From IMG/VR virus record IMGVR_UViG_3300025093_000011, positions 49,199 through 113,198 of that record: a stretch of 64,000 bases of DNA; one strand, given 5' to 3'. Both the position numbers and the translations under genes were made by a program. The notes under the pieces were generated by a model, which was not told the DNA's origin, did not search any database, and was given only the letters and a program-made list of their open reading frames with translations. Within the stretch, counting starts at the first letter, position 1, and each line of letters starts with the position of its first letter. This DNA is from a virus. Positions 35,527 to 44,060 of the stretch are shown here, piece by piece.

Positions 35527-35689
35527 TCTTGATTTTTTTAGGATTAGATAACTCATCTCTCATATCAGAGAGGATTTTGTTGAACATCATTTTCTCATTA
35601 CTATTCAGCTTTTCATACCATGATGCAAAATCTCCGGACTTAATTTTAAGATATTCTTTGTGTAAATCATATAAGCTTCTACTTTTCAT
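35510..35689 (-). CDS. Small helical protein, 59 aa
   Basis: Start ATG at 35689, product MKSRSLYDLHKEYLKIKSGD and onward, with a Lys-rich tail. It is charged, helical and free of Cys, with a typical phage small-protein composition. Its stop overlaps the start of the next small gene, which supports both. A strong terminator-like hairpin lies immediately upstream (35704-35729), so this pair is either transcribed by read-through or from a local promoter. Function unknown. Confidence 0.6.
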   Translation of the reverse strand: MKSRSLYDLHKEYLKIKSGDFASWYEKLNSNEKMMFNKILSDMRDELSNPKKIKNETKT

Positions 35690-35703
35690 AATATAAATAT
35701 ATG

Positions 35704-35729
35704 AAAAAAGGAGGACTTACATCCTCCTT
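35704..35729 (-). terminator. Intrinsic terminator, leftward
   Basis: On the - strand: stem AAGGAGGA, loop tgtaag, stem TCCTCCTT, followed by a T-run. The 8-bp perfect stem with the U-tract only on the leftward side indicates termination of - strand transcription. It lies between the DUF932-like gene and the 59-aa gene. Confidence 0.75.
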
Positions 35730-35792
35730 CTCCCCTAATTAATCAAATAAATAATATGAGACACTATAAATATAGTAAAATTTTCTTTAAAT

Positions 35793-35819
35793 AAAAAGGA
35801 GACATTACATCTCCCTTTT
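35793..35819 (-). terminator. Intrinsic terminator downstream of DUF932-like gene
   Basis: On the - strand: AAAGGGAGA, loop tgtaatg, TCTCCTTTTTAT. It lies 18 bases past the stop of the DUF932-like gene and about 64 bases before the second hairpin, so the two act as a tandem pair with a short AT-rich spacer that could hold a promoter for the two small genes. Confidence 0.7.
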
Positions 35820-35836
35820 ATTTTTTGAACTTTAAA

Positions 35837-36982
35837 CTAAAATAGATCAGGTAAGTCACCCTCTTCCACTTCAGTATCTTCATCAGAACTCTCAGTATTA
35901 GATACACTAAAGTCTAAATCAAAATCAGCATCTTCTGTAATATCCGTTACAGATTCTTCAGCTATTTGCTTATCTACGATTACTTGACCTTTAATTAATT
36001 CATCTAACTCTTTGAGTTCTTCATCTTCTTGATGCTCTGGACATGAATTCATATCATCAGAGCCCAGGGGTGGGCTTGATGGTTCATCACATACTTCTGC
36101 CACTGCAGCTTCATCTTCTGCTATCTGCTCTTCAATTGTAAGTTCAGGAGTAGTTTCAACTTCTGTAGATTCGGTAACAGTTGTTTCCTCTTCAGCCTCA
36201 ACCTCTGCAATCATATCTTCTAGATCTACTTGATTAGGATCTACTTCAGGCTCTACCTCTTCTGCTTTATCAAATTTAAAAGCATCAGATATAAACCAAT
36301 GAAGAACTCTTTGATCCTCCATCCAAGTTTTAGGATGTGACTGTTGTAAAGCTAGAGTAACATGATTATAAAATGCCCATAAGCTATCAGGATTTCCATA
36401 CTTAAAACTAGGTCTAGACATTTGTTGTCTGATGATGCTAGCTTGTTCAGTAGTTAGAATCTCATGTTCAGCAAACAGGATACCAAGTAACTGAGCTTGT
36501 TGTCTTTTACTAATATGAATTTCCTTCATACTTTCTTTATCTTTAACAAGCTGCTTATAATACATATTAGCATCTTTGATTTGCTCTTTAATGGTCTCTT
36601 CAGTTTCTGTATCTGCAGTACCTGTGTGTTTACGGGCCCAAGAACCCATGTCTCCACAAACCATACTACTACCAGTTTGATTTATGTAAGCTCCAATACC
36701 ACACTTAAACCTCATCTGTTTGTTATAACTGTTAGACCAGGCAAACATCATGGACAACTCAGGGTCATCCATAAACGTTAATCTATATACTCCTTGTGCT
36801 ATATTTCCATTTCCTGTACATCTATAATGCTCTTGATTAACTTTAAATCCGGCATTCTCTAGACATTCAATTGATAGATCTACAACTGACTTATGACTGA
36901 TTACAGTATAAGTACTTGTCTGATTTGGTAAAGCAACATCAAACAGATGCTGCTTTGTACATTCTTTAATTTTTGTTGGCAT
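35837..36982 (-). CDS. DUF932-like phage protein with acidic tail
   Basis: A 381-aa protein. The N-terminal 240 residues contain segments I associate with DUF932/phage-plasmid-like proteins: PNQTSTYTVISHKSVVDL, a beta strand run up to MMFAWSNSYNKQMRFKCGIG, then MVCGDMGSWARKHTG and helices through MKEIHISKRQQAQLLGILF. The C-terminal 135 residues are strongly acidic and low complexity and finish with GDLPDLF, which resembles the acidic, Phe-ending tail of single-stranded DNA-binding proteins. It lies 2 bases after the DNA polymerase gene in the same operon. A role in DNA replication or anti-host defence is plausible but unproven; the DUF932 call is by pattern memory only. Confidence 0.75.
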   Translation of the reverse strand: MPTKIKECTKQHLFDVALPNQTSTYTVISHKSVVDLSIECLENAGFKVNQEHYRCTGNGNIAQGVYRLTFMDDPELSMMFAWSNSYNKQMRFKCGIGAYINQTGSSMVCGDMGSWARKHTGTADTETEETIKEQIKDANMYYKQLVKDKESMKEIHISKRQQAQLLGILFAEHEILTTEQASIIRQQMSRPSFKYGNPDSLWAFYNHVTLALQQSHPKTWMEDQRVLHWFISDAFKFDKAEEVEPEVDPNQVDLEDMIAEVEAEEETTVTESTEVETTPELTIEEQIAEDEAAVAEVCDEPSSPPLGSDDMNSCPEHQEDEELKELDELIKGQVIVDKQIAEESVTDITEDADFDLDFSVSNTESSDEDTEVEEGDLPDLF

Positions 36983-36984
36983 AA

Positions 36985-38967
36985 TTAAAATAATTGTAAT
37001 TGTGTTTTAACAGGTTGCAAGAGCTCTATCTCCCGCATAACCTTTTTAAGATAAAAATCATAATTTATATCATATTCTTCAAATGGCTTTTCTATGTGAT
37101 TAATAAACACAGTTTGTAACCATTTACCTGCTTCTACTTGTACAGATCTTCCATCAACATTGTTAACTTTCATAATTTTAGAACCTGTGTTTGAGATGTA
37201 GTATCTGACAGTTCCTTGAAGTTTATCAATTTTATGTTCACCATTGATAACATATTCTTCATTGAACTCCCAATTACCTCTCTTCTTAACTCCTCCACAA
37301 AAATCAAATATATTTTTGTTAGACTTAAGAGATTCTTCAGGGTCTATGTTTTTAATTAAGTAATCATATATTGCTTTCTTAACACATAAGAAACTCTTGT
37401 TTTTATGTAAAGGAAGATCTTCAAATACAAAACGTCCCTTGGACTTAACACCTGCAAAATAATACTTATCATTAAGTATCTTATACAAATAGTTAGGATT
37501 TGACTTTCTTAAATCTTCAAATACATCTTTGTGAACTTCTTTATATTCATTTATAGCAATATAGTTGTTGACATCTGCCAGTAGAACTTTCTGGTATGTA
37601 TCATGTTCAAGTTGCAAGTTTGTAATCTTTTCCCATTCTTTACAAATTTCCATATACTTATCTACATAGTTCCGTGGTATTCTTGTTTCAAGACCATCAG
37701 TATTATGCATCAAAGGAACAGCATTTGGGATACCTTCACATATCATTTCATGTAACATCATTAGACTCAATTGTCCATTGATAGTTATCTTCATTGTAAG
37801 TTCAGGGTCATATAGAAAACTATTTGCATCATTACTTAAACCATAAGTACTATTTAATACAATCTTATAAACATAATTTCTAGGGTCAGATTTAGGAATC
37901 TTTTTTCTTTCTTTGAAAAACCATTCATACTGATCAGTGAACTCTTCTTTAGGAAGATGTAATGGTGCCCACTTGTTTTTAATAGCTAGATTAGGATAAA
38001 AACTTGTAACATCTGAAGACATTATAACATGATTATCATCAGAAACATATACTTCTTTTCTAGCTCCGTGTACACCACCGAGACCAAAATGAGTTGTTAT
38101 ATTCTTATATCTAACTTTATATTTGAAATTACCTTTTAGATCATTTGCATCTAGTACCAGGTCATTAAACTTATTAACTAATCTTTGAAATGTAGCTGTC
38201 TTAAAATTAATATAAGGCAGAATTAAATCTTTAACTATAAGTTCATTACGATATGTTCTCAATTGCTTGAGGTCATATTTCTTTATACCTGTTTTCTCAC
38301 TAAGGAAAAGTGAAAACAGTTCTTTAGCTATTCTTGGTTCAGATGCACTATATAAATCTATATTATATTCTTCTGTCAATGCTCTCCTAAGTTCTATCTG
38401 TTTTTTACTTTTAAACATGATAGCTTTAGTTGACTTGACATCATTAATACAATAAGTTATTATGTCATCTACCTGCTCTTTAGTTTTAATTTCAGTACTG
38501 TGATGGATAGGCATATCTTGTATGTTCTTCCAATCCATAGTATACTGAATCCACTTAAGACTAGACCTCTTAGCTGCATTATCCCAATGATTTAGTTTAA
38601 ATACATCTACTTGTCTGATCTGTAAGTGCCAAGGTGCAAATTCAGAGAATTCTCCTTCATTCTGCCTTTGAATTATACTTTGAGCTTTTCCATATAAAAA
38701 TAAAGCTATTTCCTCCCCTGGCATTTCCAGGAGTTGTTCTTTATTTCTTAATACATGTTCTGTAATTTGAGCATCAAAAGACAAACCATTAAAAGATACA
38801 TGCCATTCATTCAATAAAATATTCTTTTCTAGAAATGTAATAAATTCTAGAATATCATTTCTTGAATTATGAATAACAAATATCTCACGGTCATCACTTT
38901 TGATATCTTCAAATACTCCTATGAAACAATTGAGTAAAGTTTCATAGTCCATAACATAATGACTCAT
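36985..38967 (-). CDS. DNA polymerase, family B, with 3'-5' exonuclease
   Basis: At 660 aa this has all the expected motifs of a compact family B replicative polymerase. Exonuclease: Exo I D7/E9 in MDYET, Exo II N60-F64-D65 in FNGLSFD, Exo III Y172-D176 in YCINDV. Polymerase: motif A SSDVTSFYPN with D319, motif B KIVLNSTYG with K368 and Y375, motif C MHNTDG with D424. The first Asp of the usual DTD in motif C is Asn here, but the second, metal-binding Asp is kept. A GLGGVHG loop (about 295-301) precedes motif A, as in other phage PolB enzymes. It copies the phage genome. It sits with primase, helicase and nucleases in the same leftward module. Confidence 0.95.
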   Translation of the reverse strand: MSHYVMDYETLLNCFIGVFEDIKSDDREIFVIHNSRNDILEFITFLEKNILLNEWHVSFNGLSFDAQITEHVLRNKEQLLEMPGEEIALFLYGKAQSIIQRQNEGEFSEFAPWHLQIRQVDVFKLNHWDNAAKRSSLKWIQYTMDWKNIQDMPIHHSTEIKTKEQVDDIITYCINDVKSTKAIMFKSKKQIELRRALTEEYNIDLYSASEPRIAKELFSLFLSEKTGIKKYDLKQLRTYRNELIVKDLILPYINFKTATFQRLVNKFNDLVLDANDLKGNFKYKVRYKNITTHFGLGGVHGARKEVYVSDDNHVIMSSDVTSFYPNLAIKNKWAPLHLPKEEFTDQYEWFFKERKKIPKSDPRNYVYKIVLNSTYGLSNDANSFLYDPELTMKITINGQLSLMMLHEMICEGIPNAVPLMHNTDGLETRIPRNYVDKYMEICKEWEKITNLQLEHDTYQKVLLADVNNYIAINEYKEVHKDVFEDLRKSNPNYLYKILNDKYYFAGVKSKGRFVFEDLPLHKNKSFLCVKKAIYDYLIKNIDPEESLKSNKNIFDFCGGVKKRGNWEFNEEYVINGEHKIDKLQGTVRYYISNTGSKIMKVNNVDGRSVQVEAGKWLQTVFINHIEKPFEEYDINYDFYLKKVMREIELLQPVKTQLQLF

Positions 38968-38973
38968 ATTTTA

Positions 38974-39312
38974 TTATTTATAAAGTTGTAGTTCTCTTAA
39001 CCTACGTTTTACGGGAATCTTTAAATGTGAATCTACAAAAGACTGCTTACTTAACCATTCTAAGTATTGTTCATCTTTACAGTTTCTTATTAAAGAACCT
39101 TTATGTTTTCCAAAAGGAAATCTTCTAACTTTAAATGTACGAGTTTCTTTTACAGTAGAATATCTGAATCTATATTTTTTATTATTAAAATTTAGTTCAA
39201 TATTCTTTTCTGCACTCTCTTTAATTTTAGATGCAGGTATATTAAGAACTTCTCCCGCTAACTTCATTGATTCAAAGTTTTGCCGGGAGTAGACATCATA
39301 TACAGCTATCAT
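38974..39312 (-). CDS. NUMOD1-like HTH plus DUF3820-like protein
   Basis: A 112-aa, basic protein. Residues 1-50 (IAVYDVYSRQNFESMKLAGE, then an Ile/Ala/Ser helix) resemble the NUMOD1 DNA-binding module found with homing endonucleases. Residues 66-100 contain FPFGKHKGSLI and DEQYLEWLSKQSF, the signature of DUF3820, a small domain often found next to or fused to exonucleases. It overlaps the next gene upstream by 4 bases and lies 6 bases before the polymerase gene. Probably a DNA-binding accessory of replication or repair; both domain calls are from pattern recognition. Confidence 0.75.
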   Translation of the reverse strand: MIAVYDVYSRQNFESMKLAGEVLNIPASKIKESAEKNIELNFNNKKYRFRYSTVKETRTFKVRRFPFGKHKGSLIRNCKDEQYLEWLSKQSFVDSHLKIPVKRRLRELQLYK

Positions 39313-39695
39313 ACTTTTTCAACAACTGCAGCTACTGAGGGTTTATCTTTTTTACTTTCTAAAAAACTTTTAAGACTAAACTTTTTAGCATTCACAGCAA
39401 AGATGTTTACAATTTCTTTTATAGAGTCTGCATCTTCAATGTAGTACTCTTGAAAAGTTTCAATTGATGTTCTTTGTTGTTTAGCTCCTCTATTACCGCT
39501 GATAGCTTTTCCATACTCATCTAGTTTAGGTAACATATGTAATGCAGTTTTAACTGTCTTACCTATAATTACAAAAACTTTTGATGTTGGATCAAATATA
39601 CATTCTACATATGGACAATCATTACTGATAGGTACCATTTTAAAAGTTTGTGTTTCTTGCCAGGTTGATTTAACCAGGATCATTGAATTTTCCAT
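39309..39695 (-). CDS. Conserved-looking unknown protein in replication operon
   Basis: I take the ATG at 39695 (MENSMILVKSTWQETQTFKM), giving 128 aa; the frame extends to a TTG at 39722 that is less convincing. The middle part (PYVECIFDPTSKVFVIIGK) is beta-strand-like, followed by a basic helix with MLPKLDEYGKAISGNRG, and the C-terminus is helical and Lys-rich. No family recognised. Its stop overlaps the ATG of the NUMOD1/DUF3820-like gene, so the two are co-expressed. Confidence 0.75.
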   Translation of the reverse strand: MENSMILVKSTWQETQTFKMVPISNDCPYVECIFDPTSKVFVIIGKTVKTALHMLPKLDEYGKAISGNRGAKQQRTSIETFQEYYIEDADSIKEIVNIFAVNAKKFSLKSFLESKKDKPSVAAVVEKV

Positions 39696-39778
39696 GTTGA
39701 TTTTTTTTATAAAATTAATCAATAATTTTGATATTATCTAAATTAGCTACCTCCATTACTAACTTTTCTTTCTCAAGG

Positions 39779-40282
39779 TCAGGTTTGGCTACAGAGTTCA
39801 CCTACAGATTCTATCATTTTTACGTCTACATTTAAACAGTTTGCATAGTCTTCAAAGTACTTTTCTGGATACAAATAACTTTTCATATATACATAGTTAC
39901 CTGTATGAGGATTAAAGAAGCTCATGATATCTCCTTTTACTTTTGTACTAATCATACTATACTTACCATCTAAAAACAATTGCCAATCATATTCTAAATC
40001 AGAAAAATCAAACACAAAAATTCTATTTGATTTGTCAACCATTATACAATCATGTAACCGGTTATGTTTGAGTAATATATTCTTCTCAAACTTTTTATAC
40101 TCAACATCTTCTCTTGGATGATATAAACATACTAGCTTCATATCATTAGGAGAAACTGAATCATTCCAAGCAAGATAAGTCTCACTTGGAATAACACTTG
40201 TACCTCTTTTAATTCCAAGGAGTGGGTACAAGAACACCTTAGATTTTTGAAAATATTTCTTATATACTGATTTTATTCCCAT
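39779..40282 (-). CDS. Unknown protein, 167 aa
   Basis: The N-terminus is basic (GIKSVYKKYFQKSKVFLYPL), followed by beta-like segments: LVCLYHPREDVEYKKFEK, RIFVFDFSDLEYDWQLFLDG, then KYSMISTKVKGDIMSFF. Aromatic residues are abundant. I have a sense of similar proteins in other Bacteroidota phages but cannot name a function. It lies 4 bases after the PD-(D/E)XK exonuclease gene, so it is probably transcribed with it. Confidence 0.75.
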   Translation of the reverse strand: MGIKSVYKKYFQKSKVFLYPLLGIKRGTSVIPSETYLAWNDSVSPNDMKLVCLYHPREDVEYKKFEKNILLKHNRLHDCIMVDKSNRIFVFDFSDLEYDWQLFLDGKYSMISTKVKGDIMSFFNPHTGNYVYMKSYLYPEKYFEDYANCLNVDVKMIESVGELCSQT

Positions 40283-40286
40283 GTTT

Positions 40287-41321
40287 TTATAATTTAATAG
40301 TTCCTGTTGCTAATTCATAAGGCAGATCATAATTTTTATTTACATAATGAAAATCTAATACCGGTAGTACTAAATTTCTAAAGTCAACCAACCATTCTTT
40401 CATAGTTTTAGCACTTACTTGAAATGGATATACTTGATTATATTTGTCTATTACAACAAAAGTAAAGTTAATTGTCCACTCCAACTTATCTTTTCTATTG
40501 TTTATATACTTATAAAACGCAAGTTGATAGTAAATAGATGCTTGGATCCAATATTTATAGTAGTCTACTGAATCAGGAAATTCTACTAGTGGTTTACCCG
40601 TAGTCTTTAAATCATTAATAAATAAATTCTTAGTGTCTTCATCTATAACAACGTTATCTAAGATACCTTTAAATCCAAAGGGTGCATCATTAAAGAATAA
40701 ATTTTCATCAGATATCAATCCTATTTCATTATAAACAGTTATATGAGTATCCTCTTCACTTTTATTAAATCCTAACAAAGTTTTTACATTATCATTTGCA
40801 TTTAGAGCATTAACACTTTCCTGACAATAGTCTATTGTTTCATTATCTACTAAAGTTTTACCTTTAGCCTTCTTTAAGAAATCAAAATATTTAACATTAT
40901 CATCTGTTAGAATTTTCTTTAACCTTGCTTCATCAGTTTTAAGCTTTTGGTGCAAGTTTATCTTTTCTAATAAATCTAATATTTCTTTTTCAAAAAGTCG
41001 TAATGATAATGATTCATCTGCAAGCTCTGTATAGATTTTAAAAATCTCATCTACAATCATTCTATTATTACCTGAAGGTAATTTGCTAGGAATTGTTATA
41101 AATTCCTTATCAAAGTCTTCAGGATTCAAAAGCAAGCAGTGAATGACCCTACCTTTTACAAGGTGAGGGTCAACACTATCTTCTCTTTCATTTAAAATAT
41201 AATGAGAATAAAACATTCTTGGTGAGAACAAGAGTTTATTTATTCCACTGTAACTAAAATAAAATTTATTTTTATAAAATTGTTCTAATTCACTAGAACC
41301 AGTCAAAGTCTGTGTCTGCAT
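40287..41321 (-). CDS. PD-(D/E)XK exonuclease, RecE/RecB type
   Basis: A 344-aa protein with the layout of phage PD-(D/E)XK exonucleases: YFSYSGINKLLFSPRMFYSH at the N-terminus, VKGRVIHCLLLNP (helix with the motif I His), GFKGILDNVVIDEDTKNLF with the motif II Asp, INDLKTTGK with the motif III D-x-K, and WIQASIYYQLAFYKY carrying the QxxxY-type motif. This family resects or trims double-stranded DNA for recombination or repair. Its start overlaps the end of the upstream 495-aa gene by 29 bases. With the Sak4-like ATPase it could form a recombination pair (inference). Confidence 0.88.
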   Translation of the reverse strand: MQTQTLTGSSELEQFYKNKFYFSYSGINKLLFSPRMFYSHYILNEREDSVDPHLVKGRVIHCLLLNPEDFDKEFITIPSKLPSGNNRMIVDEIFKIYTELADESLSLRLFEKEILDLLEKINLHQKLKTDEARLKKILTDDNVKYFDFLKKAKGKTLVDNETIDYCQESVNALNANDNVKTLLGFNKSEEDTHITVYNEIGLISDENLFFNDAPFGFKGILDNVVIDEDTKNLFINDLKTTGKPLVEFPDSVDYYKYWIQASIYYQLAFYKYINNRKDKLEWTINFTFVVIDKYNQVYPFQVSAKTMKEWLVDFRNLVLPVLDFHYVNKNYDLPYELATGTIKL

Positions 41322-42780
41322 TTTTAGTTTGTGTTTTTGAATTATTAGGTTGTGATCCTGTTTCTACCAGGGACCTTTCTGGTTCAGAAACTACTTCTTC
41401 TTCAGTAATTTCTTCTTCTGTGTCTTCATTAGACTCTACTACAGGTACTACTTCTTCTATAGCTTCAATAGATGCTTTTTCTTCAACATTTGCTGAATCC
41501 GGATCACCAGTCTCATGATCTGAATTTTCTGAAATAGTTGGGTCTTCTTCAGGAATTCTTTCAACATCACTTCTTTCATAAGAATACTGTGTATCCTTTG
41601 TCCAATAGAAACCTGTGTTTGCTGCAGTCTCAGTACTAAGTGTGTAAGTCTTAGGTTTAATGAACTCACTATACCCACCCCTATTAAAAAACTCAACATT
41701 TTCTTCCATTATGATTTCTAAAGCTTCCTTACTTAATGCATCATGATTTATTAAACCTCTAATCAGTGTATCCACATGTTGATTGTAATAATTATCCTTA
41801 CCCAAATAACTTTTAAGAGACTTAAAGTTTACATGATTTTTAGATCTACAATATTGTATATGATGGTTATGATGATAATATAAAAGTTCTAACCACAGGA
41901 TGCTTTCTTTATAATTACAATTAGCCATAATTTCCATAGCAAGAACATGATTTTCATTATCAGAACTCATAAACATATTTCTTAAATTCTGATAGGTATC
42001 CTTATCAATAGTTGTAGAGTCTTCACCATTAACTACCTCAAGCAAACCATTCTGATCAATTATTGTTTTATCACCTATGTTTTCAAGAAATTCAAGGTTA
42101 TGATCACTTATAACAAAGCAGTGTTGACTATTTCTTTGTACATTATGTTGAGGATTAGCATTAGTTAAAAGATGATCTTTCCAAGCTTGTTCTTTGAGCT
42201 TTAAAAATTCACTAGGATTATGAGTATTACCTTTACTATATAATCTTGAAGCACTCCAGTCACATAATATATAAAAGTTTTCACCATTCTCTTCTACATA
42301 TGCTTCTAAGACTTTATTAAAAGCTTTAACTTCTTTTTGACAATAATAACCACCGTGTTCCTCCCACTGATCTTTCATATAGTCTATACATGCTGCATAT
42401 ACCTTATATGGTATTTTATAATACCATTCAGCTTTTACTAATTTATCATTAGCAGCAGAACTTCCCACAACAACAGTTGCTTTATCTATTTCAGTAGTTG
42501 TTCTAATTTTATACTTTACAGATAAGTCTTTAAGTTTTACTCTAGGGACAGTACATCCCTTCATAAAATAAATTCTATCTTTCATTTGAGGAACATATGT
42601 TTTTGCCTCAAGGTCTACAAGATTTCTAGGTGTATCAAAACCCTCTTCATCTTTTTGTACAACATTAATAAGATATTGATTTTCACTTTCATAGTTTAAC
42701 TCAGTAAACTCTACGTTATTATACTCATCTCTTCTGGCATTCCAGGTCAGTTTTAAAAAAGGTATTTTCTTTGTTTTCAT
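41293..42780 (-). CDS. Unknown protein with acidic, aromatic-ended tail
   Basis: A 495-aa protein. Residues 1-390 look globular, mixed alpha/beta, with His/Tyr-rich segments (LELLYYHHNHHIQYC). Residues 400-495 are low complexity and acidic (Glu/Asp/Ser/Thr), ending in TDFDWF, similar in character to the C-terminal tail by which single-stranded DNA-binding proteins recruit partners. It begins after a terminator hairpin (42796-42820) and overlaps the exonuclease gene downstream. A role in DNA replication is suggested by context and tail, but no domain is recognised. Confidence 0.75.
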   Translation of the reverse strand: MKTKKIPFLKLTWNARRDEYNNVEFTELNYESENQYLINVVQKDEEGFDTPRNLVDLEAKTYVPQMKDRIYFMKGCTVPRVKLKDLSVKYKIRTTTEIDKATVVVGSSAANDKLVKAEWYYKIPYKVYAACIDYMKDQWEEHGGYYCQKEVKAFNKVLEAYVEENGENFYILCDWSASRLYSKGNTHNPSEFLKLKEQAWKDHLLTNANPQHNVQRNSQHCFVISDHNLEFLENIGDKTIIDQNGLLEVVNGEDSTTIDKDTYQNLRNMFMSSDNENHVLAMEIMANCNYKESILWLELLYYHHNHHIQYCRSKNHVNFKSLKSYLGKDNYYNQHVDTLIRGLINHDALSKEALEIIMEENVEFFNRGGYSEFIKPKTYTLSTETAANTGFYWTKDTQYSYERSDVERIPEEDPTISENSDHETGDPDSANVEEKASIEAIEEVVPVVESNEDTEEEITEEEVVSEPERSLVETGSQPNNSKTQTKNADTDFDWF

Positions 42781-42795
42781 TTTTAATAGTTGGTT

Positions 42796-42820
42796 AAAAA
42801 GGGAGACTTGAGCCTCCCTT
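42796..42820 (-). terminator. Intrinsic terminator, leftward
   Basis: On the - strand: AAGGGAG, 8-base loop, CTCCCTT followed by TTT. It sits between the MoxR ATPase gene (stop at 42878) and the start of the 495-aa gene at 42780, dividing the replication block into two units. Confidence 0.72.
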
Positions 42821-42877
42821 ATCTGTTGATTAAAATTGTTTAATAATTAGTAAAAAAGGAAGCTGTCTAACTGTGAT

Positions 42878-44050
42878 TTACTTCACAGCCATTGCCACCA
42901 CCTTTTGATTTAACATTAGTTTTGAGAACTTAGCTTTATTACCATTTATGATTTCCTTAACCATATAGTATCTCAAATCATCAGTAAAGGCTTTACTATC
43001 TGTAGTTAATTGAACAAGTCTGTCAATCATCTTTTGAGGTATAGAACCTTTGCTAGCTTTAATTAAAGAATAGTTAATAATTCTAGTTGTAATTATACTA
43101 GATATATCAGCTCTGAATTCATCTCCTGTTCCAATACAAGAGTTTAAGCTTCCACTTACATATTCCCAATTATCATTTTCTAGAATTTGCTGAGGACTAA
43201 TAATCTTATCAAGTTGATTATTAATAAACATAGTAAACATGCTACTAAATTCATCTCCTACAGATCCTTCACCAATCATTTGAATTAGAGGTAATTGCTC
43301 TTCAAACTTTTCAATAGAACTGATAGAGTTAAAGAATGTAGTTACACTTCTAGGATTAACATCCTTACTAACTAGTTCAGGATGCATTAATAAGAAGTTA
43401 ATACATCTACCATCAATCTTTACAGTCTCAGCCCACTTAGCCCATACATCTGCATCAAACTTTACTGCAGTAGAAATAAATCTAGTTCTCTGAGCTGTAT
43501 CTAATGCTGTAACATTATAGTCACCATTGTCTGGATTAGTAGTAAGAAGTACATGCCAGTTCTTTGGAAGACTCCAAGAAATATACTCTTGTCTGTCAAT
43601 CAATTCCATAGTAGCTTGCATGAATCTATGGTCAGCTCTAGTATAATCATCTAATACTAAGAACCCACCTTCACCTTTACCTTGAATCCACTCAGGTGCA
43701 GCATGAGACATTCTCTTGTCTACAACTTTGTAACCTTTCTTCATAGCAACATCTACTTGAGCTTCATTTATCCAAGTAGTTTTACCATCTTTATTTTGAA
43801 TTTGGAATTCTTTAACAGGAAAACCAACAAGATCACCTAACTCCTCTATCTGTGATAAGTTAATCTTAACTACATCCATCTCAAGTTCTTCTCCTAATTG
43901 CATAATAGCAGAAGTTTTACCAAGACCAGCATCACCTTCAATATTTACAGCAACAGGAACTTTTCCTTCTGCTTGAATGTGCTGATTGTTTTTTACCATG
44001 TGCTTTAAAAAGTCTTTTAATTCATTAACGTTTAATTGTGTCTCACTCAT
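42878..44050 (-). CDS. MoxR-type AAA+ ATPase
   Basis: A 390-aa protein with Walker A GDAGLGKT (39-46), Walker B FLVLDD (130-135), and a sensor region WHVLLTTNPDNGDYNVTALD followed by RTRFIS as arginine-finger candidate. Early NLSQIEELGDLVGFP is typical of the MoxR branch, in which the ATPase works with a VWA-domain partner to remodel proteins or insert cofactors. The VWA partner is encoded 10 bases upstream. In a phage this pair may remodel a replication or host complex; the target is unknown. A terminator follows about 60 bases downstream. Confidence 0.9.
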   Translation of the reverse strand: MSETQLNVNELKDFLKHMVKNNQHIQAEGKVPVAVNIEGDAGLGKTSAIMQLGEELEMDVVKINLSQIEELGDLVGFPVKEFQIQNKDGKTTWINEAQVDVAMKKGYKVVDKRMSHAAPEWIQGKGEGGFLVLDDYTRADHRFMQATMELIDRQEYISWSLPKNWHVLLTTNPDNGDYNVTALDTAQRTRFISTAVKFDADVWAKWAETVKIDGRCINFLLMHPELVSKDVNPRSVTTFFNSISSIEKFEEQLPLIQMIGEGSVGDEFSSMFTMFINNQLDKIISPQQILENDNWEYVSGSLNSCIGTGDEFRADISSIITTRIINYSLIKASKGSIPQKMIDRLVQLTTDSKAFTDDLRYYMVKEIINGNKAKFSKLMLNQKVVAMAVK

Positions 44051-44060
44051 CTTTTTTAAT

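Noticed and set aside
39715-39801. 28-aa GTG-started frame after the 167-aa gene (NSVAKPDLEKEKLVMEVANL)
   Set aside because: It reads like protein and fills a gap, but it is very short, uses GTG and has no family or leader support.
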